DNA of 64,000 nucleotides from Candidatus Hodarchaeota archaeon (GTDB lineage Archaea; Asgardarchaeota; Heimdallarchaeia; Hodarchaeales; Hodarchaeaceae). The stretch is from the NCBI GenBank assembly GCA_016839815.1, contig JAEOTM010000032.1:62001-126000 (forward strand), given 5' to 3'. Both the position numbers and the translations under genes were made by a program. The notes under the pieces were generated by a model that was given only the letters and a program-made list of their open reading frames with translations, made no database searches and was not told the origin of the DNA. Shown here piece after piece: positions 45,119 through 54,767 of this stretch. Each line of letters begins with the position of its first letter. Position 1 is the stretch's first letter.

Positions 45119-46525
45119 ATGAGTTTTTTTGATCAAGACTTATTAGTTTTAGGATTGCAGGAAGGGGAGAAGCTAGGAGCAAATTATGTTGAACTTCGCT
45201 ATCAAGATAAGTACCTTGCTAATTTCCGATATCGAAATGGAGAATTAACAAGTACAACTGGTTCAAGGGAAGGTGTATGTGTAAGAGTCCTGCTTAATGG
45301 AAGTTGGGGTCTTTCTGCAACTAATAAAACTTCTAAACAGGAAATTGTTGAAAGTGTTCGTTCTGCTGCAAAGTTAGCCAAAAATTCAGCACCATATAAA
45401 GAAAATAAAGTAGAGCTGGCAGAAATTGAGATAATCAATGAAACTGCAACCTCTCCCAGAAAGAGGCATTTACAAGAATTATCGACGGAGGAGAAGCTAA
45501 AAATGATAATTGATGCCACTAAGGTTACGGAGAACATGCAACCTATTAAAAGTCTCACGATCAATTACAATGAAGTTATTGATAATCGTATGATTGTTAC
45601 CAATGAAGGTACTCGTGTTAGCTGGATTGATATGAAACCCACTTTAATGGCCTATGCCGTAGCCATGGAGGAAGGGAAAATGGCAAGTGGATATACATCG
45701 TGGTCACATACCTGTGGTGCTGAATTTTTTGATTTACATCCAATGGATGAAGTAGTAAAGGAGTCTGCTCAGAAAGCATTAAAATTAGTTAAAGCTTCTC
45801 TTCCCCCGAGTGGGGTAAGTAATTTACTACTAGACCAACAATTGGTTGGAGTCTTTGCGCATGAAGCAATAGGACATACAGCAGAGGCAGATCTCGTTCA
45901 AGTAGGTTCGTTTACACAAGGTAAACTTAACCAAAAAGTGTGTGATGAATCTATAACAATCATTGACTCCCCTGTTCTTGAGGGATCAAAATGGATGGGA
46001 GCTGGCTGGTTACCATTTGATGACGAAGGAGTTAGGGGAAAAACAGTGCATATCATTACAGACGGTATCATGACTAGTTATTTGACGAATAGAGCATTTG
46101 CAGCCGAATTAGGGGTAGAACCGACTGGGAACGCACGCGCATACACATTTAATAATGAACCGATCGTTAGAATGCGAAATACCTACATTAAAGCAGGAGA
46201 TATGACTTTTGATGAATTGTGCGAATCAATTGGAGATGGTTATTATCTTAAATCCTTGCAAAACGGACAAGCTGATAGCTCAGGAGAATTTATGTTCGGA
46301 GCAGTCGAATGCTATAAAATAAAGCAAGGTGAAATAACTGAGGAGCTTTTTCAGAACCCTGTCTTAACAGGGAATGCTTTCGAAGTTTTAAATAATATTC
46401 TCGGTGTAGGGAATGATTTTGATACTAATTTAGGGGCAGGTTTTTGTGGAAAAGAACAGCCTGCTAAAGTTGATGCAGGGGGTCCCCACTTAGCTGTAAA
46501 GGCGATGCTTGCTGGAGGAAAATAA
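45119..46525 (+). CDS. tldD: TldD metalloprotease subunit
   Basis: A 468-residue TldD with the active site HEAIGH (His248, Glu249, His253) in VFAHEAIGHTAEADL and the later zinc-supporting Cys and loops (GWLPFDDEGVRGK, PTGNARAY). With PmbA it forms a heterodimer or larger barrel that degrades unfolded peptides. The stop is two bases before pmbA, so the pair is an operon. GGTTGG precedes the ATG. Confidence 0.95.
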   Translation: MSFFDQDLLVLGLQEGEKLGANYVELRYQDKYLANFRYRNGELTSTTGSREGVCVRVLLNGSWGLSATNKTSKQEIVESVRSAAKLAKNSAPYKENKVELAEIEIINETATSPRKRHLQELSTEEKLKMIIDATKVTENMQPIKSLTINYNEVIDNRMIVTNEGTRVSWIDMKPTLMAYAVAMEEGKMASGYTSWSHTCGAEFFDLHPMDEVVKESAQKALKLVKASLPPSGVSNLLLDQQLVGVFAHEAIGHTAEADLVQVGSFTQGKLNQKVCDESITIIDSPVLEGSKWMGAGWLPFDDEGVRGKTVHIITDGIMTSYLTNRAFAAELGVEPTGNARAYTFNNEPIVRMRNTYIKAGDMTFDELCESIGDGYYLKSLQNGQADSSGEFMFGAVECYKIKQGEITEELFQNPVLTGNAFEVLNNILGVGNDFDTNLGAGFCGKEQPAKVDAGGPHLAVKAMLAGGK

Positions 46526-46526
46526 T

Positions 46527-47915
46527 ATGACTACTGAGCGTGAATCTAAAGAATATTTACTTGATCTTAGTCAACAATTAATAGATTATTCTAATACAAA
46601 AGCGATCACTGGAGCAGAAGTCTTTTTTCATCACAGGAAAAACACTCAAGTCATGACTGAGGGTCAATCCATCTCAACCGAAAGAGCAACATCCGAATTA
46701 GGATTCGCAATTCGTGTTCTTAACAACGAGGTAGAAGGATTTTCTTACACGAATAAGATTGATATAGGGTCTCTAAAGACCTGTGTTGATGAAGCAGTTA
46801 GTATTACAAAGGTTGCCCCAGAAAAACAAGGAATTAAGTTAACCGTTCCAACAAATTATTCAGAAATCAATGGAATTTTTACTAATTCAGTAGCAGAATT
46901 AACTATTGAAGAAATGATTGATTACGCAAAATTAGTACTTCAACCAATGCGAGATGCAAAAGTAGGTGTACGAACTAATCTTAGTAGTATCGAGATTGAA
47001 GAAGAAACCTGTGGAATTGTCAATTCTTTGGGTGTAGAAGGATTCACAAGGTCGAACGGCCTTTCTGGAAATTTCCTTGCAGTAGCAAGAGAAGGGGAAA
47101 AAGTCGGATCTTTTGTTTTTGATAGCTTTTTCACTCATGAGGCGTCAAATATTGATTTTTCCAAGTTTGGGGACAAGCTCACTTCTAGAGCGATCAGAAA
47201 TTTAGAGGCAATCACTCCCCCCACTATTGATTCGGATGTCGTTGTCTTTAGTAAGAACGGTGTTCTACAACCGCTTTTTTATGTAATTGCTCATTCAATT
47301 AGAGCAGACAGTGTAGAACAAGCCCGTTCGATGTGGAAGGATAAATTAGCAGATTCCGTTGCAGTCGATACATTCAACTTTATAGATGACTCTCACAACC
47401 CTGATGCTGGAAGTGGATGCAGACCTTTTGATGATGAAGGAAACAAAACACAAAAAGTATCAATAATAAAAGATGGTATCCTAGAAACCTTTTTATTTGA
47501 CGAATTGCGAGCTAATAAGATGGATACTGTGTCCACTGGCAATTCATGGAGAGGACTGGGAGGATCACGATTTATCTTACCTCCAAGTGAAATCTTTCCA
47601 AATGTACCCCACATACTGCATGGAGATATGAATACTGAAGAATTTTATGAGGATATTAAACTTGGGATTATATTCGAATACTTTTCTGGTTCATTCAGAG
47701 TAGAAAACGGAATGTTTAGTGGAATAGCAAAGGGTGCTCAATTAATACGAAAAGGTGAGTTAGCGGAACCATTGATTAACGTTTCCATTGGAGGAAATGT
47801 TTTTGATGTGTTAAATAATATTACTGGACTTTCAAAAGAAACTCAACTTACTAGTGGATATCTAACCACCCCATTTATTAAAACACAAGGAATCAAAATA
47901 TCTACACAAAAATAA
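46527..47915 (+). CDS. pmbA: PmbA/TldE subunit, partner of TldD
   Basis: A 462-residue PmbA-like protein without the HExxxH site, as expected of the inactive partner. It has the same fold as TldD: GCRPFDDEGNKTQKV, KDGILETFLFDELRANK and the late VSIGGNVFDVLNN. The ATG at 46527 is chosen: GGAGG lies nine bases upstream and it follows the tldD stop. The protein contributes to the substrate chamber of the TldD/E protease. Confidence 0.95.
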   Translation: MTTERESKEYLLDLSQQLIDYSNTKAITGAEVFFHHRKNTQVMTEGQSISTERATSELGFAIRVLNNEVEGFSYTNKIDIGSLKTCVDEAVSITKVAPEKQGIKLTVPTNYSEINGIFTNSVAELTIEEMIDYAKLVLQPMRDAKVGVRTNLSSIEIEEETCGIVNSLGVEGFTRSNGLSGNFLAVAREGEKVGSFVFDSFFTHEASNIDFSKFGDKLTSRAIRNLEAITPPTIDSDVVVFSKNGVLQPLFYVIAHSIRADSVEQARSMWKDKLADSVAVDTFNFIDDSHNPDAGSGCRPFDDEGNKTQKVSIIKDGILETFLFDELRANKMDTVSTGNSWRGLGGSRFILPPSEIFPNVPHILHGDMNTEEFYEDIKLGIIFEYFSGSFRVENGMFSGIAKGAQLIRKGELAEPLINVSIGGNVFDVLNNITGLSKETQLTSGYLTTPFIKTQGIKISTQK

Positions 47916-47940
47916 AGTTTGATACTTCTCTAAATATTGC

Positions 47941-49380
47941 TTATTTCGAATAATACTGAACAAGGGCTCGCATAGCTCTTGCCGTCATTCCAGGCCACTT
48001 GAAAACTGGAATCTGGTTATTCTGTAGAACAGGAATAAGCTTATCGGCAGTATCTATACAACTTATCAATACAGGGATTTTATTAGAATGAACCCATTCA
48101 AAGAATCTATCTAGAGTTTCTTTAACAAGGAAATTCATTGCCTCTAGTGGGAATAGTTCACTGAATTCTCCATTATTGAAGCGAACGGATCGTTCAAGCA
48201 TACTACTACCAAATATTCCGTAGAAAATTAAAGCATCCACTTCTCCTGAATGCCAAACGAGTTTGGGAACATCTTCATAAAATAATGAGAAATTCATGTC
48301 AAAAGTTAAATCAATTGGATTATTAGCTGAAGCTACTGCAGGGATAATTTCGGCTAATTGATTCGTTAAATCCTCTGAAAACCCTACTACTTCAAGTCCT
48401 TCCTTCTCACAGAGATCGGCAAGAGTAACTGCTGGCCCTCCAGAATTTGTAATCAAACCTATTCTATTACCTTGAGGAGGGTGTGCTAATGAGAACGCAT
48501 GAGTAAATTCAAACAGTTCTTCCATATTAGCCGCTTGAATTACTCCTGATTGCTTGAAAAACGCATTGTAGACCGAGGGTTTCCCCCCCAACGAGGCAGT
48601 ATGAGATAATCCTGCACGTGCTCCTGCAGAGGTTCCACCATGATAGGAAACGACAACTGGTTTTTTTCCTGCGGTTGTTTGCAATGCTTCAACAAATTTC
48701 CTTCCCTCTTTCTTAATCCCCTCAATATACATACCTATTACTTCAGTTTGAGGATCCTGATAATAATAATTTAGGCATTCTGTCATGCTAGTGTTGGCCT
48801 CATTCCCAACGGAAATCGATTTTCCAATCCTGATTCCTCTTCTTTCTGCCCAAATCAATATTTGCGAAATCCATGATCCACTTTGACTCAGTAAGGAAAT
48901 GTTTCCTTTCTGTCCCTCAGGTAGATCAAAAGGGAACCAGGTACAATTGAGTGTGCCATACCTCGAATGAGTATTAATTACTCCAATACAATTCGGACCA
49001 ATGAATCTCATGTTATACTGAGTTGCAATTTCATCTAACCGTTCTTGATTGTCTACCTCCCCGATTTCACTAAACCCAGCTGAAACAATTATCGCAAAAG
49101 GAATACCGAGTTTCCCTGCTGCTTCTAAATAGTTTGTTACAAGTCGTGTAGGAAGAACGATAATTATAAGATCAGGGATTTCAGGTAAATCTTCTATTCT
49201 CCGATACACTTGCAAGCCTAGAATTTTATCTTCCGTAGGGTGGATTGGATAAATTCTTCCTTTATATCGTGACTTGAGAGCATAACACTGACCAGTTCCC
49301 ATGGTCATTATATTATTGGAAGCCCCTAGAAATGCTACAGATTTTGGATTAAGTAATTCATCTAAAAAATGGGTCATCAC
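47941..49380 (-). CDS. Acetyl-CoA synthetase (ADP-forming) alpha-type subunit
   Basis: A 479-residue protein with the CoA-binding Rossmann domain (NPKSVAFLGASNN), the ligase domain (RFIGPNCIGVINTHS), and the phosphohistidine region GARAGLSHTASLGG (His260). This matches the alpha subunit of archaeal ADP-forming acyl-CoA synthetases, which convert an acyl-CoA, ADP and phosphate to the acid, ATP and CoA. The ATP-grasp beta subunit is not adjacent and must be encoded elsewhere. The nearest upstream gene is transcribed in the opposite direction. Confidence 0.92.
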   Translation of the reverse strand: MMTHFLDELLNPKSVAFLGASNNIMTMGTGQCYALKSRYKGRIYPIHPTEDKILGLQVYRRIEDLPEIPDLIIIVLPTRLVTNYLEAAGKLGIPFAIIVSAGFSEIGEVDNQERLDEIATQYNMRFIGPNCIGVINTHSRYGTLNCTWFPFDLPEGQKGNISLLSQSGSWISQILIWAERRGIRIGKSISVGNEANTSMTECLNYYYQDPQTEVIGMYIEGIKKEGRKFVEALQTTAGKKPVVVSYHGGTSAGARAGLSHTASLGGKPSVYNAFFKQSGVIQAANMEELFEFTHAFSLAHPPQGNRIGLITNSGGPAVTLADLCEKEGLEVVGFSEDLTNQLAEIIPAVASANNPIDLTFDMNFSLFYEDVPKLVWHSGEVDALIFYGIFGSSMLERSVRFNNGEFSELFPLEAMNFLVKETLDRFFEWVHSNKIPVLISCIDTADKLIPVLQNNQIPVFKWPGMTARAMRALVQYYSK

Positions 49381-49513
49381 AGTCTTATAAGATCCTCTTC
49401 AGAGTTTATAAAAACCTTATAGTCCTGTGATGAAGTTACACCATGACTATCTGCTGAATTGCAGTTGCAAAGTAATAATTTACTAGAGATTCACAATACA
49501 AGAAAGATTAATA

Positions 49514-51067
49514 ATGAACAAGATTCTGAAGATGTATGTGAACTCACGTAAGCAAAACCACACTAAAGAGTATGGGGATTTCCAAACTCCATCAGTGCTT
49601 GCGGAGGAAGTCATAAAGAATTTGAAAGGAAAAGGAATTTCTCCTTCCTCAATTCTGGAACCTACATGTGGTACAGGTGCATTTATACTTGTAGCCGCAG
49701 AAAATTTCCCAGATGTAAAAAAAATTTATGGATTTGATATTAATAAGAAGTATTTAGCCATTTTAAGAAAAAACATTGTCAAGCTCAAGAAGAGACAAAT
49801 GGTTACATTAGAAAATACAGACTTTTTTCAAAAGAATTGGAAGGAATTCTTATCTCAATTAGCAAAACCAATTTTAATCATAGGAAATTTACCTTGGATT
49901 ACCTCATCTACCCAAGGATTAATTAATGGGAAGAATCTACCGAAGAAAAGCAATATACATGGATTTAAAGGCTTAGATTCTCTTACTGGAAAAAGTAATT
50001 TCGATATATCTGAATGGATGATTCTCCAACTGTTAGGCGCCATGAATGAGTCCACAGGCACGTTGGCCATGTTGTGTAAGGTAAGTGTTGCTAGAAAGAT
50101 CTTCGAGTATATTCATACTCATGACCTGCCAGTTTCATCATATACAATCCATCGAATCGATGCTTTAACACATTTTGAAGCCTCAATTGATGCATGCTTA
50201 TTGACATGTATAATCACCAAGGGATACACTACAAAAGAAGCCCATTTTTTTCCTTCACTCAACGCACCTAAGCCTTCATCTACTCTTGGGATTATTGACA
50301 AGCTAATAATCAATGATATGTCGACTTTTCGAGAAACACAATTCCTACATGGAAAATTCTCTGTATCTTGGAGATCGGGGGTAAAACATGATGCCGCTCA
50401 AATAATGATTTTAAAAAAAGATGAAGATTCCTTCATAAATGGACTAAATAAGAGAGTTATTGTTGAGGATACCTACCTTTACCCTCACTTAAAAAGTACT
50501 GATCTTGTCCATAATAGGGTAGATGGTACCCATCGCTGGTTAATAGTTCCACAAAAATCGGTTGGGGAAGATACAAAACAAATAAGAAAAATTGCTCCAA
50601 AAACATGGGACTATCTCTATCGTAATCGAGCTCTATTAGATAATCGCAAGAGTTCTATTTACAAAGGAAAACCCTCGTTCTCGGTGTTCGGTGTGGGACA
50701 CTATACATTTACAAATTGGAAAATTGGGATTTCAGGTTTGCATAAACATCTCAATTTTGTATTTATAGGCCCTATCCAAAATAAACCAGTCGTTCTTGAC
50801 GATACAAGTTATCTCCTGCCAATGGAATCTAAAGAAGAAGCCCTCTTCTTCTATTCTCTATTAACGCATCCAATAGCTTCCAAATTTCTGAATAGTATAA
50901 TTTACTGGAATGCTAAGCGTCCTATATCACAAAAAATCTTACGTCAACTAAATATTCCAAAAATTACACAAAAAATAAGTTTAAAGTATATCCTTGAAAC
51001 TGTAGAAAGCCTAAATATAGGTTTTGACGAACAAAAGCTTGAAGGATTGTATCAAAAGTACACATAA
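49514..51067 (+). CDS. DNA N6-adenine methyltransferase (class I) with target recognition region
   Basis: A 517-residue DNA methylase. DFQTP is at 22-26, SAM motif LEPTCGTGAF (49-57), and the catalytic NPPY-type motif is NLPW (Asn125-Trp128). The C-terminal half from about 230 carries FSVFGVGHYTFTNWKI, a signature of the target-recognition region in these enzymes. It methylates adenine in a specific sequence. No restriction nuclease is adjacent, making it the second orphan methylase of the window. Confidence 0.92.
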   Translation: MNKILKMYVNSRKQNHTKEYGDFQTPSVLAEEVIKNLKGKGISPSSILEPTCGTGAFILVAAENFPDVKKIYGFDINKKYLAILRKNIVKLKKRQMVTLENTDFFQKNWKEFLSQLAKPILIIGNLPWITSSTQGLINGKNLPKKSNIHGFKGLDSLTGKSNFDISEWMILQLLGAMNESTGTLAMLCKVSVARKIFEYIHTHDLPVSSYTIHRIDALTHFEASIDACLLTCIITKGYTTKEAHFFPSLNAPKPSSTLGIIDKLIINDMSTFRETQFLHGKFSVSWRSGVKHDAAQIMILKKDEDSFINGLNKRVIVEDTYLYPHLKSTDLVHNRVDGTHRWLIVPQKSVGEDTKQIRKIAPKTWDYLYRNRALLDNRKSSIYKGKPSFSVFGVGHYTFTNWKIGISGLHKHLNFVFIGPIQNKPVVLDDTSYLLPMESKEEALFFYSLLTHPIASKFLNSIIYWNAKRPISQKILRQLNIPKITQKISLKYILETVESLNIGFDEQKLEGLYQKYT

Positions 51068-51087
51068 ATCGAGTATTTGCTAATTGT

Positions 51088-52224
51088 TTAATTATTCTCT
51101 TTTGATTGATCTACTAACTGAAAATGACCAAGTTTTAAACCTAATTTAACCCCCTTAGAATAGTAGTATTTTGACTTAGGTATATCATCAATTTGGGCAT
51201 AAAGTTCAGCTAATGCCAAGAGAGCATAGAATTGTTCTTGTTCATCACCCACTGATTCTGTAATTTTAGCAAAAGTGTGGTAATCCTCAATCGCCTCATC
51301 AATCTTTCCTTGGTTCAACTTCCACCGAATTAAATTGACAAGAGGACCAACCGTAAGCCAGCGTGCACCAGATTTATTAGCATAATCCAAAGAATCTTGG
51401 AAGTATCCTCTGGCTTCATTCACCTGTTTTTGAGCTGTAAGGATAAAGCCTACTCGATTATAAATCATTGAAAGCAAATGCCAGCTTTGAACTTCCTGTG
51501 CCAAATCAATAGCTTTATCATAAAGCTCAATGGCTTTGGCAAAATCACCACTGATGTGATAAATATGGCCAATTCATAAACTGGTCATGATTTGAAAAAA
51601 TCGATGGGGAAAGATGTACAATTCGCTCTGAACTTTATTTAAAAGATGGAGTGCTCTGGTGGTCTGCCCACGAATGGAATAAGCTTTACGAATATATGCC
51701 CATGGAAGAAGGTGGGCTTTTTCTCTTTCCGTAAGCTCTGGTATGGTTTCAGAAAGATGGATAATTTTATGATACAGCTCATCGACCTTATTTTGATCAC
51801 GACGAATCGAATAGAAAAAAAGAATGATGCTCAAGGCTTCGATTTTTATTTTTGGATCATCGATAGTATCAATCTCAATATTGCTAAGAATCCGAAGACC
51901 TTCTTCGGAATGTCCCTGAAAAGTTAATGCAAGAGCATAAAAAATTCTAACACCTAGAATTCCCTGACTTGTTACTGTAATTGATGTATACACTTCGTTT
52001 AATTTTCTCAAATCACCCGCAAAAAACAAGAGCTTTATCAAAACATACCATAATTCATCCAGATTTTCTTTAGAAGGAAGATTATGGATAAATTCCTCTA
52101 GCTCTTGAGCAACCTGATGGAAATCCTTTGTTTCCCAATAATGAGTTTCCGCATATTGGAGTAAGGACTGTAGAACAGTGGGAGGGATTCGTTTGTGATG
52201 AAGAAGGAGTTCAGGGATTGTCAT
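51088..52224 (-). pseudogene. TPR-repeat gene interrupted by an in-frame TGA
   Basis: Two halves, 51574-52224 (216 codons, ending MTSL) and the part below it, lie in the same reading frame with only a TGA (51574-51576) between them. The bases after the TGA continue as IGHIYHISGDFAKAIELYDKAI, the TPR consensus without a break, until the first Met (MAQEVQ, 51504) of the second half. The join falls inside a repeat. The original gene would be 378 codons. A one-base change (for example from CGA) explains the stop. Readthrough or a sequencing error are the alternatives. Confidence 0.75.
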
Positions 52225-52401
52225 TTATTTCTAGTCCGATGTAGATAATCAAGCTAATTAATCTAAAATCCCCTACTTAACATCTACGTTCCGAAATTCA
52301 TTTCAATCAAATAGGTAAGAAACTCAGTGATGATCGATTTAAGTTGAAATTGCCCTATTAAAAAACTTAAAAAGTCATCATTCAACAGGAATGGAACTAT
52401 C

Positions 52402-54129
52402 ATGGCTAAATTCAAAAGCATAACCTTTAAACAAGTAATGATTGGATTTTGTCTTTTTATAAGTTCCATAATGATAATCACTTCAGCACATGAGAACTTA
52501 ACTGCGATTCCACCAACAAATCCTATATTCGTTGATGAGATCAAATTATCATTAACATCTCAAATTGAGGATATGACAAAAGCTTCAAATTTAAGTGTAT
52601 TAATGCATATGGAAGCCCAAAAACTGCTAGCTAAGTCTTATAAATCAATAATTACCCAACAGGATATTATCAACCAAATTAACACAATTGCGAGGAGTGA
52701 AGGAGGAGATAATGCATTAAGCTTTCCCACCCTAATATATTCGGGAGACGATTTTCAATTTTTACATGGAAATCCACATGATGATATAATTCACCCAATT
52801 GATCCGAGATCTGAATCACTTGTTATGATAGACTTAGGAGCCAAATATAATGGAATGTGCTCTGATGTAACAAGAACTTATTTCTTTGAAAATGCTTCTG
52901 ATAAAATGAAACAGGCATATCAAGTAGTTCTTGATGCGGAATCAGCTGTCATTGAAGCTATTCATCCAGGAGTGAAAATAGGTGATTTAAATGACATTTT
53001 GTATGATGTGTATAATCAAAGTGGCTTTACTATGGATGGAGCTTACATTTATCCCAATTGGGGGCATGGTATAGGAGATTATGTACATGAAATTCCTGTA
53101 CTTGGACATCCTTATTTTGAAAATTATACAATAATGGCGGGAGCGACACTTGCTATAGAACCCAATTATTATAACCTGAATGAAGGATGGAGTGTAAGAG
53201 TGGAAGATACTATTCTTGTCACGTATAGTGGAAATATCATACTGTCAGAAGCTCTATCAAAGCAATTGGATGATCTTACTATTCATCCTAACGATACTAT
53301 TCCGGATATAAATATCGATTTTGTAAATTATAGCTACCATAAAACTGCAAATATAACTGCTTATTCTGAAGAGACGATAGGAATTCAAACAATGGAGTTT
53401 TATGATGGATACAATTGGCGAAGAATGGATACAACTGACTCGACAAGCTTTACTGCATTATATTATATTGATGAGAACTATGCAAGTGAATTACTTGGTC
53501 TTCTCAAAATTACCTACGACGATGGAAAGATTGACTATCACAGTGAAAAACTACTTCTTTACCCAGAGGGAGATATTAAAACGTATACCTTAGGGGAAAT
53601 TACAGCCAGAAGCGATAATTACGAAAATACGTCTTATGGAGGAACCTATGACCTTATGACGGACAAATGGTCTCCGAGTAATGAATATTCTTGGATTTTT
53701 TCAGCCTCTGGTGCAGATATGATAAGAATTCACTTTAAAGATGCGAGCTTTAATCCAGATGATTTCTTCTTATTATTAGATGAAACTAACACCGTTATTA
53801 AGGAATTTTTTGTCTTCGATAATACTTCTTCACCCATGGATTCATTCTGGACTCCGTGGGTTAGTGGATCAGAAATTAAATTATGTTTAGAAGCCCTCAG
53901 TGAATTTGGATTTCATGAATTTTCGTTTACAATAGATCAAGTAGAAGCAATATCCCTTCAAATACCTATAACTTCGAAATCTACAACAAACATCAGCAGC
54001 TCCGTACCAACCTCCGCTTCCACCCCGGCTTTTGAGAAAATTGGAGGAATAGGTATAAGTATCCTTTTTTTCTATAGGAAAAGAAGGAGGAGTATCCCTC
54101 CCGTCATACGAAATACGACTTACTTGTAA
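52402..54129 (+). CDS. Secreted M24 (methionine aminopeptidase/Xaa-Pro fold) peptidase homologue
   Basis: A signal peptide (GFCLFISSIMIITSAHENL) opens a 575-residue protein. The M24 pita-bread domain (about 55-290) has all five metal ligands: Asp144 (VMIDLG), Asp155 (SDVTRTY), His222 (GHGIGDYVHE), Glu253 (AIEPNYY) and Glu268 (RVEDTIL). About 250 extra residues of beta-rich sequence follow, then a Ser/Thr stalk (TSKSTTNISSS) and a short hydrophobic tail (GGIGISILFFY) with RKRRR. Most M24 enzymes are cytoplasmic, so an exported one with a C-terminal extension is uncommon. Confidence 0.85.
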   Translation: MAKFKSITFKQVMIGFCLFISSIMIITSAHENLTAIPPTNPIFVDEIKLSLTSQIEDMTKASNLSVLMHMEAQKLLAKSYKSIITQQDIINQINTIARSEGGDNALSFPTLIYSGDDFQFLHGNPHDDIIHPIDPRSESLVMIDLGAKYNGMCSDVTRTYFFENASDKMKQAYQVVLDAESAVIEAIHPGVKIGDLNDILYDVYNQSGFTMDGAYIYPNWGHGIGDYVHEIPVLGHPYFENYTIMAGATLAIEPNYYNLNEGWSVRVEDTILVTYSGNIILSEALSKQLDDLTIHPNDTIPDINIDFVNYSYHKTANITAYSEETIGIQTMEFYDGYNWRRMDTTDSTSFTALYYIDENYASELLGLLKITYDDGKIDYHSEKLLLYPEGDIKTYTLGEITARSDNYENTSYGGTYDLMTDKWSPSNEYSWIFSASGADMIRIHFKDASFNPDDFFLLLDETNTVIKEFFVFDNTSSPMDSFWTPWVSGSEIKLCLEALSEFGFHEFSFTIDQVEAISLQIPITSKSTTNISSSVPTSASTPAFEKIGGIGISILFFYRKRRRSIPPVIRNTTYL

Positions 54130-54365
54130 TACCCCCCGTTTCTCATGTTCGGAGTTCTACACTAGTATATCGTGGTAATACACACAAAATTGGTTATTCT
54201 AGGAAAATAAAGGAGGGTTACTCTTGGGTTAAGTCAAAAGTTCCTCCATACTCTTTATGAAATTGGATGTGTAGAGGATAAAACAAGGATTTTTGTTCTA
54301 CCCCATAATATAACCCCACTCAGCATACACATTTGTATGTGTTTTTGATTACTCAAGTCACCCCG

Positions 54366-54674
54366 ATGAAGGCCCTCTGGAGTGTGAATGGTGAACACAG
54401 AGTTCCCAGGTTATTAGAAATCCTCTATAAACGTGTTAAACCTTCACTCAATTTGGATGTGTATCTTTTATTCAATCAAGTTCCTGAAGTTGATATGATT
54501 ACCGATTTAGAGACTTGGGCTACTGATTTCAATGAAGATGGGATCAAATACGCTAGCCATATCTCTTGTTCTTGTACTAGAGCCTATCAAATGGTGCATG
54601 GAACAACTATCTTCCCTTCCGACCATGAATTCACTCAATCTTTGATGAATGTAATTCAAGTCCTTTCTTCCTGA
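54366..54674 (+). CDS. Hypothetical protein, about 102 aa
   Basis: I do not recognise it. A soluble protein with HRVPRLLEILYKRVKPSLN, a short YLLFNQVP, and a Cys pair (SCSCTRA) in the middle. The ATG at 54366 is used; a TTG at 54333 gives a longer frame. No ribosome site is clear, but a TATA-like CATAATATAA about 60 bases upstream would allow a short leader. It does not belong to an operon. Confidence 0.5.
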   Translation: MKALWSVNGEHRVPRLLEILYKRVKPSLNLDVYLLFNQVPEVDMITDLETWATDFNEDGIKYASHISCSCTRAYQMVHGTTIFPSDHEFTQSLMNVIQVLSS

Positions 54675-54767
54675 AATTATGCTGACAATAGTGATTTCTA
54701 GTGTCGATAGTCAGGATCGTGATGAAGTAAAAGCATATTTCAACCAGTAAGGATAGTATAGTTTGCC

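Noticed and set aside
51574-51576. TGA as selenocysteine.
   Set aside because: The site is a structural position in a TPR helix pair, with no redox context; nonsense mutation or error is simpler.
52284-52544. An 86-codon minus-strand frame across the start of the M24 gene.
   Set aside because: It overlaps the signal peptide and promoter of a clear gene and shows no family features.
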